A stretch of 64,000 nucleotides of DNA, from the NCBI GenBank assembly GCA_902547925.1, contig CACCQD010000002.1:41813-105812 (forward strand), in the 5' to 3' direction. Positions 17,616-25,042 of the stretch are shown here, in pieces. Position 1 is the first letter of the stretch, and each line of letters starts with the position of its first letter. Source of the stretch: an uncultured SAR116 cluster alpha proteobacterium (GTDB lineage Bacteria > Pseudomonadota > Alphaproteobacteria > Puniceispirillales > Puniceispirillaceae). A model generated the notes under the pieces. That model was given only the letters and a program-made list of their open reading frames with translations, searched no databases and was not told the origin of the DNA. The translations under genes and the position numbers were made by a program.

Positions 17616-18248
17616 CTACTTCATTATGTGATTTTGAAGGACCATTTCATCAAGGTGCTTCTTCTTCAAATCACAATATTCGCCGCCACCTACAATTAAA
17701 TTTTGTTCAATTTTCAGAAACTTTGCGGCCACCTCTTCATGTGAATAGCGCCTTAATTTGAATCCCAACTTAGTATGAAAAAATTTCTCTTTTGCAATTT
17801 CTATTATGGTATCGCACATATCGCCACCCAACGCCCTTCGTTGCTCGGCAGCATTGAGCGAATCACCAGCATTGAGACGTAAAAACAACTCTTCAATGTC
17901 TTCTTGATCCGCTTTGGTTACTAACAACAGGTCAGCTGCGTATTCCCCAAAGACCTCCTTTGCCTCATCAGCAAGGTCTACATATCGGTCGCCAAGCTTC
18001 GGTGGTGTCCACATGTCACCTGAATATTGAAAATCGCTAGACAGTTCAAAATGTCCAGCTCGAAAATCCCAGATTGCAGACAACCTTTGTTTACCGTCGA
18101 TCACGTTAAATGAGAAAGGATCTTCTTTATCGCTGATGTCCTGAATATAAAATTTTGGTAAATCAAAGTTATTGAATATCGAGTCGATTAATTTCGACTT
18201 TTTACTGTTTGACCAAATGCCAGCTTCTCGCTGATATGGGGGGTTCAA
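17616..18248 (-). pseudogene. DUF262 (GmrS-like) part of the same broken gene
   Basis: About 210 residues of a DUF262 domain: NPPYQREAGIW, the FYIQDI strand, VIDGKQRLSAIWDF (the DGQQRL NTPase-like motif) and FLRLNAGDSLNAAEQRRALG. The frame ends at a TAG after NHIMK, but similarity continues in frame past the stop. The 5' end is also damaged: the residues that should precede the NPPYQRE motif lie in another frame (SKLWREKIF) with a stop in between, and the only available start is a TTG. So three lesions break the gene, and it is probably inactive as an intact restriction-like enzyme. Confidence 0.7.
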
Positions 18249-18450
18249 ATCGTAAAGATTTTTTCACGCCAAAGTTTGCTTATCTGAATTTGCTGCGTTG
18301 AACATCTCATACCCAACCTCAAAAAAACTATCCGAGCAACATCCCTCGACGACAACCTTACACAAACGTTTGTGCAGAAGCCAACAAACAAAAATCTACA
18401 AAAGGATTTGCGCTGAAACACAGCGCAATTTGCGTCGTACAGCGCAATTT

Positions 18451-18560
18451 GCGGTGTAGGGTGTCCAACACTGTCCAAGACAGTCCGCTCAAAATCGAGG
18501 CGCAGAAACCTATTTGTTGTAGGATATAGGTTGCAACAAACAGGATTCTGGTGTGGCCGA
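18451..18560 (+). repeat. att C with arm L1 (direct repeat of the tRNA-side arm)
   Basis: 110 bases matching 27461-27570 with about five differences, one of them inside the core (GTGTGGCCGA for GTGCGGCCGA). It therefore copies the sequence just downstream of the real tRNA gene plus its last 12 bases. Just left of it, ACAGCGCAATTTGCG occurs twice in tandem (18419 and 18439). Confidence 0.85.
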
Positions 18561-18805
18561 GAGACACGTAAATGCCTTATCTATGCACCATCACTGACCT
18601 GGACATCAGCAATACGCGCATATTATGCGTCACTGACTCACTGTCAATAGGCACGTAATCTTTCACAGTTTCTTTCACAGTGAATAGAAATCTTCGGGTA
18701 GTGGAATAGACCTGCATATCCTTATCGTTATCAGTACAGAGTAAGTGGCTAGCTAGACTGTATTAGCAATCTCCATAAGACACGTAACTATCATCACTTA
18801 CCTGA
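18561..18805 (+). repeat. Arm R2, left copy of a 240-base inverted repeat
   Basis: It is repeated in inverted orientation at 22861-23098, about 97% identical by eye. It contains three copies of CACGTAA (near 18564, 18652 and 18781) and two direct TTTCACAGT repeats, the kind of pattern expected of integrase arm-binding sites. Position 18615-18630 is a small palindrome. Confidence 0.85.
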
Positions 18806-18910
18806 CCACATGCATGGGCCAGTTGGGGTGTGTCGGTAATATATTGTTGGGTCATGCAATGGATGGGGTCGTTTCTTTCATGCAACCTCAAAGCAAACTT
18901 ACCAAGATCT

Positions 18911-19237
18911 TTAGCTAAAATCATATTGTACAATTCCACGATAAGGCACGATTTTAGTTATAAAATCAAAATTGCTTGAGGAGGCTTTCAGAAACTCTTG
19001 CCATATCTTATCGCATGCCACAAATGCTTCCTGATTTTCATACTCTAGCCAATTTCCGATAGTAAATTTATCGCCTTTATTAAAAACCCTAGAGATATAA
19101 AACTTCGTCATACCATTTGCTCTGAGATTGGCGGCATGTTGTTCCATGTTGCTTTCAACAAAAGAGAAAAAACCATTCATGTCTGCCTCTGACATGAAAT
19201 CCATTAAGGTGTAGCTAGTAATAACGGCTTTTGACAA
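18911..19237 (-). CDS. Small alpha/beta-barrel-like protein, island paralogue 1
   Basis: A 108-residue protein starting at a TTG behind a strong GAGGAGG ribosome site. The sequence is of a small stress-response A/B-barrel (Dabb-like) size and layout. It clearly resembles the protein at 23233-23556: MTKFYISRVFNKGDKFTIGN against LKRFVCTRIWNKGDTFKLGI, followed by LEYENQEAF against FEYDTKEAF. No function is known. The two paralogues lie on opposite sides of the inverted att core at 23099, in opposite orientations. Confidence 0.65.
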   Translation of the reverse strand: MSKAVITSYTLMDFMSEADMNGFFSFVESNMEQHAANLRANGMTKFYISRVFNKGDKFTIGNWLEYENQEAFVACDKIWQEFLKASSSNFDFITKIVPYRGIVQYDFS

Positions 19238-19540
19238 ACCAAGGCCTCCTCAATAAAAGTGGATGGAACAAACTTTATAACCGACTGTTAAAGCTGGCAT
19301 ACTACCCGAGCGTTTGCATTACAAAAGTTGTTAACCAATTTCGTTACCCAAATACCCACATCCATGGGTTTCCACTATCACAGGAAATAATGCATCACAG
19401 ACATACCGTGTATGACCCCGCAAGGCTCAATGGCGGCCTCTGGCATTGTCTTAAATCAATGATACGTCTGACCACGCCAAAGAGTCTGTATAAGGCTTAA
19501 ACGAGGCGTTTTTTTGGTTATTGGTCTTCAAGGAAATTAC
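19238..19540. other. Intergenic stretch without a supported gene
   Basis: Some frames are open, for example a plus frame at 19231-19500, but none has a family signature or convincing start context. A short T-run occurs near 19510, without a well-formed stem. Confidence 0.4.
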
Positions 19541-19745
19541 CTATACCTTCGTACCGGTATCATTAGCGCACTTAAAATAAAACTGCTTGGCTTCTTCAGG
19601 CAATGTAGGATTAACGCCTTTAATCATTTCCTCTATCCGTGCCATACATTTTTCTCTGGTTAGATGTAGTCCACGAGTATCGGTGATACTTTATACAGTC
19701 ACCTTCTCTGGCCAATGAGCAAACCATCACGATTGCAAGAAACAT
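19541..19745 (-). pseudogene. Frameshifted copy of the small Cys-containing protein
   Basis: In one frame the end reads ITDTRGLHLTREKCMARIEEM, then FYFKCAND. In another frame the start reads MFLAIVMVCSLAREGDC, a short signal-peptide-like beginning. The two parts need a one-base frame change near 19690. The pattern matches the intact gene at 19844-20029 (FSDTRGPYQTREQCVASAHEM). This is therefore a decayed tandem copy of that gene. Confidence 0.6.
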
Positions 19746-19843
19746 ATGCCTCTCCATTCTGTCGGCTTAAATCTCAATTCCAATTTTATCATCACACTAG
19801 CCCGTGTGTGATCATGGATATTCAACTAAGTCTCAGTGGGTAA

Positions 19844-20029
19844 TTAACTTTCGCATTTGTAGGTGTATCCTTGGGGGGTATCGTGAAATACCGATTGAAG
19901 TGATTCAGCCATCTCGTGTGCACTTGCAACACATTGTTCTCTTGTTTGATACGGACCACGAGTGTCAGAGAAAACAACGCATTCACTATCCGACATCAAC
20001 AAACATCCCATTACTAAGACTTCAAACAT
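19844..20029 (-). CDS. Small Cys-containing, possibly exported protein (61 aa)
   Basis: A 61-residue protein with a hydrophobic N-terminus and four Cys (positions 9, 17, 33 and 59). The central block VVFSDTRGPYQTREQCVASA is shared with the frameshifted copy at 19541-19745. A strong AGGAGG lies just before the ATG. Short proteins of this form, hydrophobic start plus GPY-x-TRE-x-C, look like small exported proteins, but I cannot name a family with certainty. It is encoded divergently from the polymerase-like gene, 81 bases away. Confidence 0.6.
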   Translation of the reverse strand: MFEVLVMGCLLMSDSECVVFSDTRGPYQTREQCVASAHEMAESLQSVFHDTPQGYTYKCES

Positions 20030-20110
20030 CGGCTTTTCCTCCTAATCAGCGGAACATTATGCGTTGTAAATAGCGTTCATAGCATGGATCATTAATGGTA
20101 CGATTAAGGC

Positions 20111-21460
20111 ATGGAAGCACTGAACGAACTTACCCAATCCATCGCATCTGAAATCTCATCTCAGGAGAGCCGATCACGTAAACGTTCAGCAGATGCCCAA
20201 CACAACTTTGAATATGCGATTGAAACGATTCTTAAAGACCTCTGGAAGGCTGGTGCGATTAGCACAGAGCATGAATGTGGAATACACAGGCGTTCTAATT
20301 GGTACTCCATCACACCACGCTATCGTGATCCCAACCTTACATTCAAACAAACGATGGCCGTCTTTGATGGCATGATTGCGTTGGGAATGATTGAGGTCAC
20401 AAGAAGCGGCTTCTTTGATCGTGATACCGGTGTTGGCGATATCACCAAATACAGAGCAAGAGATAGATTGCTGGAGATGCTGGAGGATGTTAAAGGCAAT
20501 CCATTTACAGATAACAAGCCTGACTTGAACGCTGAGTGTATCATCCTTCGTGATATTGTTGAGGGTGTGCGCACTGTCAAACGTTACGATGATGATGCAA
20601 CCACTAAAGAGATGCGTGAGAACCTCTGTACCATCAACACTTGCCTAGCCAAACATTGGCCTGATCTCAGGATTAAGGATGAGCATTACACTGCTTTACA
20701 AGAAAGGCTGATGTTAGATGAAGACAAGCAGCCAATAGATTTTACCCAACGCATCCTCACTCGTATCTTCTCTAATGGACGATTTGATCAAGGTGGCAGG
20801 TTTTACCGTGCTTGGTGGCACAATGTGCCAAGTGAGTACCGCAAGTTCATCACAATAGATGGCAAGCGCACATGTGAGTACGACTACTCCCAACTGAACC
20901 CCCATATGGCTTACTTTATGCGTGGCAGAGAACTGGGCAGCGAAGATGCCTTCAGCAGGGTGTTTGACGGAGAACACAGGTCACTTGTTAAAGAGGTCTT
21001 CAATGCCATGATGCAAGCCTCTACACCACTTCTAAGGAAGCCTGATTGTATTGATCTCAGCGAAGTGGAGTTTGACTGGACCACTCTTAGGCAAGCTGTA
21101 TTAGATGCCCATACACCATTGTCTGATGTCTTCTTTCAAGGTCATGGCAATCATCTCCAGTTCATTGATAGCTGTATCGCTGAAAAGGTCATGTTGCAGT
21201 TTGTGAGGTCAGATGATGAGCCAGTGCTGCCAGTTCATGACAGTTTCATCATGCATTACGTATTTGGTGATATGGGTGAATTGGAGGAAGCCATGCGAAG
21301 GGCATTCCACGATCACTTCAAGAAGGATATCAAAGTCAGTGAGGATATCGGGGTAATGCTACCATCCTCATTTGACGATAGGGAGTTTGACGATTTATCT
21401 GTTGAAGAGATAGCCATCGGACCGCCTGAGTACAGTCAGTGGAATGAGAGGAATTTCTGA
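20111..21460 (+). CDS. Putative stand-alone family-A-like polymerase fold protein
   Basis: A 449-residue protein with three spaced motifs that resemble family A DNA/T7-type polymerases. A motif-A-like stretch is EYDYSQLNPHMAYF (residues 256-269, candidate catalytic Asp258). A motif-B-like R-x3-K lies at residues 290-294 (HRSLVKEVFNAMMQAS). A motif-C-like stretch is LPVHDSFIMHY (Asp377). The upstream block GGRFYRAWWHNVPSEYRKF is also well ordered. There is no exonuclease domain, zinc finger or helicase part. The N-terminal 200 residues are mostly helical and unrecognised. It is followed without a gap by a small membrane-protein gene. The function is inferred, not known. Confidence 0.65.
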   Translation: MEALNELTQSIASEISSQESRSRKRSADAQHNFEYAIETILKDLWKAGAISTEHECGIHRRSNWYSITPRYRDPNLTFKQTMAVFDGMIALGMIEVTRSGFFDRDTGVGDITKYRARDRLLEMLEDVKGNPFTDNKPDLNAECIILRDIVEGVRTVKRYDDDATTKEMRENLCTINTCLAKHWPDLRIKDEHYTALQERLMLDEDKQPIDFTQRILTRIFSNGRFDQGGRFYRAWWHNVPSEYRKFITIDGKRTCEYDYSQLNPHMAYFMRGRELGSEDAFSRVFDGEHRSLVKEVFNAMMQASTPLLRKPDCIDLSEVEFDWTTLRQAVLDAHTPLSDVFFQGHGNHLQFIDSCIAEKVMLQFVRSDDEPVLPVHDSFIMHYVFGDMGELEEAMRRAFHDHFKKDIKVSEDIGVMLPSSFDDREFDDLSVEEIAIGPPEYSQWNERNF

Positions 21461-21634
21461 TTGCTAAAGATAGTTCTCTTATCAGCACTCGCCGTTGGCA
21501 TCACACTGCTTGTCATACGTAAAGTGCCAAGACTGCGTTTATATGCACAACGGCTATTGCAAAATCCAATAGTGAGGACAATCCTGTTCAGAGGATTATG
21601 GCGATTGGTGCAGTTATTGATATTTAGGAGATAA
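21461..21634 (+). CDS. Small membrane protein, 57 aa, TTG start
   Basis: It begins with TTG on the base after the stop of the polymerase-like gene. Residues 3-18 (KIVLLSALAVGITLLV) are hydrophobic and form one membrane segment; the rest is basic (RKVPRLRLYAQRLL and similar), giving a likely cytoplasmic positive tail. Its stop lies five bases before the ATG of the next gene, so it is part of a tightly packed unit. No family is recognised. Confidence 0.5.
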   Translation: MLKIVLLSALAVGITLLVIRKVPRLRLYAQRLLQNPIVRTILFRGLWRLVQLLIFRR

Positions 21635-21638
21635 GTAA

Positions 21639-22103
21639 ATGAGTTTGTATCGGGGCGGTTGTTCTTGTGGTGACTTAAGATACCACATAAGCAAAGAACC
21701 CATATTCACTCAAGCTTGTCATTGCAGGCTATGCCAACGCCAAACAGCGTCTGCTTTTATTATTAGGACAATGATTGAGTCATCCCATTTCCATGTTGAT
21801 ACGGGAGAATTAATTTGTGTGCACGGACCAACTGGTAGTGGAAGAGGCCAAAAGGTTTATCGGTGCGCTATCTGTAAAGTTCAAATCTTTAGTATTTTCA
21901 ACAATAGCGATGTCATGACTTTTTTGAAGACGGCAACTTTTGATGAACCTGAACATTTTCCACCACAGGCGCATATTTTCACGAAGAGTAAACTCAGTTG
22001 GGTAAATTTGGATGGGGCTACTCCACGTTTTGAGAAATATTACAACAAAGAAGAACTGCTATCAAAAGACAGTCTTGCTAGAAGAAAAGCCATCGGCTGG
22101 TAA
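21639..22103 (+). CDS. GFA family protein (glutathione-dependent formaldehyde-activating enzyme-like)
   Basis: A 154-residue protein with the Cys pattern of the GFA/CENP-V zinc fold: GGCSCGDLRYHI near the N-terminus, HCRLCQRQTASAFI with the second Cys pair, and the later CAICKVQIF. Such proteins bind zinc; some activate formaldehyde for glutathione-dependent oxidation, but many have no assigned role. An AGGAG lies just upstream. It is last in the three-gene plus-strand unit with the polymerase-like and small membrane genes. Confidence 0.82.
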   Translation: MSLYRGGCSCGDLRYHISKEPIFTQACHCRLCQRQTASAFIIRTMIESSHFHVDTGELICVHGPTGSGRGQKVYRCAICKVQIFSIFNNSDVMTFLKTATFDEPEHFPPQAHIFTKSKLSWVNLDGATPRFEKYYNKEELLSKDSLARRKAIGW

Positions 22104-22202
22104 AACAGGAAAATCAGAGCCAACCCAATCTGTTGTAACACTTAACAATATACTACCCACACACACTGGCCCATGCATTGGTCAAAGTAAAAAGACTTGA
22201 TA

Positions 22203-22691
22203 ATGATTCTTGAGACAAAGCGGCTGATAATTGGTCACTTCACGTGCACAGATATTCATATGTGGGCCTCTATTGAGGCTGACCCGTTAGTAAGAAAATT
22301 TGTTGACGGGAAGTGTTTGAGCAGGGAGGAAGCTGGTCATTATGTTAAGATGAACATGGATAGTTATGCGGAGAATGGCTTTGGGCGCTTTGCTGTTAGG
22401 TCTAAGACATCAAAACGTTTAATCGGTATGTGTGGGTTCTTGCAACAAGATGAGGAGATAGATTTTGGGTATCGGTACTCTGCTGAGACTTGGGGCAAAG
22501 GAATAGGATATGAGGCTGCAAACAAAGTTCTGAATTACGGACTGGAGCATCTTAAATTGAAAAAAATCTGCGCTGGAGTCGCGATAGAAAATATTCCATC
22601 AATCAAAATTCTTGAAAAGTTGGGTTTTGAGTTTGAGAAAAACTTCTTTGTTGATCAAACAAAAGCTGCAAAATATGTGCTTGCTAGTTAA
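22203..22691 (+). CDS. GNAT family N-acetyltransferase (RimJ/RimL type)
   Basis: About 162 residues with the GNAT order of motifs: LETKRLIIGHFT at the start as in RimJ/RimL-like enzymes, VRSKTSKRLIGMCGF, GYRYSAETWGKGIGYEA (the acetyl-CoA pyrophosphate loop, R/Q-x-x-G-x-G/A), and IENIPSIKILEKLGFE. It likely acetylates a protein N-terminus, a small amine or an aminoglycoside; the substrate cannot be told. An upstream TTG at 22197 is an alternative start. The gene lies between two stretches that are adjacent in the left inverted-repeat arm. Confidence 0.82.
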   Translation: MILETKRLIIGHFTCTDIHMWASIEADPLVRKFVDGKCLSREEAGHYVKMNMDSYAENGFGRFAVRSKTSKRLIGMCGFLQQDEEIDFGYRYSAETWGKGIGYEAANKVLNYGLEHLKLKKICAGVAIENIPSIKILEKLGFEFEKNFFVDQTKAAKYVLAS

Positions 22692-22860
22692 CTGATCTTA
22701 AAGACAACATAATTAGTTACTTAACTTTCAAACCAATCTGTGTGACAGCACATGTATAATATCTGCGTCGGTGGGTATGGTTCCTGCCTATCCATCTTAT
22801 AAAGACATGTATCTGTAGTAGGTGCTTTCCATTACCAGAAGATTTCTGAATGGGTAGGTA

Positions 22861-23098
22861 AGTGATGATAGTTACGTGTCTTATGGAGATTGCTAATACA
22901 GTCCAGCTAGCCACTTACTCTGTACTGATAACGATAAGGATATGTAAGTCTATTCCACTACCCGAAGATTTCTATTCACTGTGAAAGAAACTGTGAAAGA
23001 TTACGTGCCTGTTGACAGTGAGTCAGTGACACATAATATGTGAGTATTGCTGATGTTCAGGTCAGTGATGGTGCATAGATAAGGCATTTACGTGTCTC
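22861..23098 (-). repeat. Arm R2, right (inverted) copy
   Basis: The reverse complement matches 18561-18805 with about eight differences, giving roughly 97% identity. Similarity stops at 22861, where the left copy continues into a stretch that is found near 22139-22185 instead. Two of the differences are paired across a small palindrome. Confidence 0.85.
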
Positions 23099-23162
23099 TC
23101 GGCCGCACCATTCTCTCATCTAAACACCTGATATGTCGGCACATTATGTGCAACGGATGGGT
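23099..23162 (-). repeat. att D core with arm L2 (inverted)
   Basis: The core at 23099-23110 is inverted relative to the tRNA. The 52 bases that follow match, on the reverse strand, the arm at 24849-24897 with about two differences. In its own orientation this site reads L2-core-R2, the composition expected of the attachment site of a circular form of the element. Confidence 0.8.
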
Positions 23163-23232
23163 TTTATGTAATTAATTACAATAAATCTTAGTTTATAAAA
23201 TAATCTAAGAATTACAAAAAAGGAATATAACG

Positions 23233-23556
23233 ATGTCCGCACTTATCAATTATACCACCCTCGCCTTTACAACAGAATTTGAAATGAACGAGATGGTAAA
23301 GCATATTGATGATACTAGTAAAGTATGGGCGCCTGAAATGAAAAAACGTGGTTTAAAACGTTTTGTTTGTACACGCATATGGAACAAAGGCGATACATTT
23401 AAATTAGGAATTTTATTTGAATACGATACAAAAGAAGCATTTCAAGCAAACGTTGAGTATTTAGATAAACATTTTAATACTCTTCCTAAAACAAAAGAAT
23501 TGATGGCTTTTGCGAAAATGGAAGGAAGCCGAGGCATTGCAGTTTTTGAAGTTTAA
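23233..23556 (+). CDS. Small alpha/beta-barrel-like protein, island paralogue 2
   Basis: A 107-residue paralogue of the 18911-19237 protein (see the shared blocks FVCTRIWNKGDTFKLG and FEYDTKEAF). AAGGA precedes the ATG. It is AT-rich and Lys-rich, encoded beside the integrase gene and converging on it. Its function is unknown; its length and layout suggest a dimeric ferredoxin-like barrel. Confidence 0.65.
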   Translation: MSALINYTTLAFTTEFEMNEMVKHIDDTSKVWAPEMKKRGLKRFVCTRIWNKGDTFKLGILFEYDTKEAFQANVEYLDKHFNTLPKTKELMAFAKMEGSRGIAVFEV

Positions 23557-23693
23557 ATATCCACTGCTAAGTTAAAAACCATTTGTTTCTAGTTGGGTAT
23601 AGAATAAATCACTCATATGACTCCTACAGAGTCATTAAAATAGTTAACACCATTAGTGTGTCTACTTGACGATTGGTGTGCAACAAACACACA

Positions 23694-24833
23694 TCAAATC
23701 TTCATCATCCATCTCTCTAAGACTTCCAATGGATAGCCATTTCCATACCCATGACCGACACCAGAGGTCTTCCATCCTCCGATAGCATCAACAATGTCTG
23801 ATGGACATTCCACTGCTCTTAGTCTGTCACGAAGGCTATGCCTGAAGCTATGGACCACGCAGTTGTCAGGTACATATTGATGCAACCATTTGTTTAGTCC
23901 ACCACTGGCTGAGTTAGCTTTGCAACCTGTCTCACTACAGTAACGTGGAAAGGCGAGGATACTATCATTGTTAGCCTCTATAAGCCTCCTAGAAGCCCAT
24001 AGAGCCTCATTGGTTAATGGAATGAGGCGTTGGCTGCCTTTAGTCTTCAGAGTCCTCCACGAGTGAGGTTTGAGGTCTATATGAGGAATAGGATGGTGAA
24101 CCTTTATATCCTCTTTCAATAGACCAGCAGCTTCACCAAGCCTCATCCCAGTGTCACTGATAAGAGCAATTAACCAACGCATCTCATCGTCTATGTCTTT
24201 GCACAGAGATTACACCTTCCTGATGTCCTGAATGGATATTGGTTGTCTTGATTGAGCATTATCATCGTCAGGAAAGTATGTCCTTGCAAAGGCATTTGAG
24301 CAATCCAAACCTTCCTCTGCTATTGCAAGGTTAACTATGGCTCTAATGGACGAGAAGACACGTTTGACTGTCTTCATGCCCATTCCTTTTTCAATGCACC
24401 AGTCACGGAATTGCGAAGCTTCATTGGATGAATACGAGGAAATGGGTCTGTCACCCAATAGCTTGGTCACATACTGGGTATTTCTATTGGCTGTTCTAGT
24501 GAATACCTTGTCTTTACCCACACCTTTGAGCCGAAGGTATAACTCACAGGCCTCAGATAAATACAAAGTTGCATTGTTTGCATCATCACCGGTTCTGACC
24601 ACCTGAATGGCAGGTATATCCATATTCTGCAGTCGCAAACCAAGCCAATAGTCCTCAAGGCGTTGAGTTACAGACTTTGAAGTTCGGGTTGCAGCCCTGA
24701 GTGATTTAGTCTTCAGACTGAAGCAGAGCCTTGTTACTGAGTAAATTGGGGCTAAATCATGAGGAATATGACGGACGTAATAGTAAATACCATCACGAAT
24801 CATCACGTGTTCGGGAGCATATTTCTTTCTCAT
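23694..24833 (-). pseudogene. Tyrosine integrase (DUF6538-type) with one in-frame TAA
   Basis: 380 codons in one frame, with a single TAA at 24210-24212 splitting the protein after about 207 residues. The N-terminal half (VMIRDGIYYYVRHIPHDLAPIY) resembles DUF6538/core-binding parts. The C-terminal half has the catalytic Arg in DTGMRLGEAAGLL, HSFRHSLRDRL (the His-x-x-Arg box) and HGYGNGYPLEVLERW with a likely nucleophilic Tyr. Everything but the stop looks intact, so the loss is recent or the stop is read through. It sits at the end of the element next to arm L2, where its recombination site would be. Confidence 0.8.
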
Positions 24834-24848
24834 TCTATTTCACACACA

Positions 24849-24909
24849 AATCTGTTGCAAATAATGTGCTGACATATCAGGTGTTTAGATGAGAGAATGG
24901 TGCGGCCGA
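24849..24909 (+). repeat. Arm L2 and att core A
   Basis: This is the inverse match of 23099-23162: bases 24849-24897 plus the core TGGTGCGGCCGA at 24898-24909. The right side (TATAA then AATGAAAACAA about 20 bases on) is of the same arm type as core B at 16969. It therefore joins arm L2 to arm R3. Confidence 0.8.
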
Positions 24910-25042
24910 TATAACCAGAAAGTCTCAAATTATCCAATGAAAACAAGTTGAGTAGGGCGAATCTACAAATCGTTTGGCGGGGTGTTTTGCGGTGTACTTC
25001 GCGCTATATGACGGAAGTCAAAATGTGCATGAACACTGTTTC

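Noticed and set aside
19231..19500. Plus-strand frame of 89 codons after the small alpha/beta-barrel-like gene
   Set aside because: It has no start context or family signature, and it begins inside the ribosome site region of the opposite gene.
16967..24914. CRISPR array suggested by repeated short sequences
   Set aside because: The repeats are few, kilobases apart and tied to the tRNA end, with no regular spacer pattern and no cas genes.
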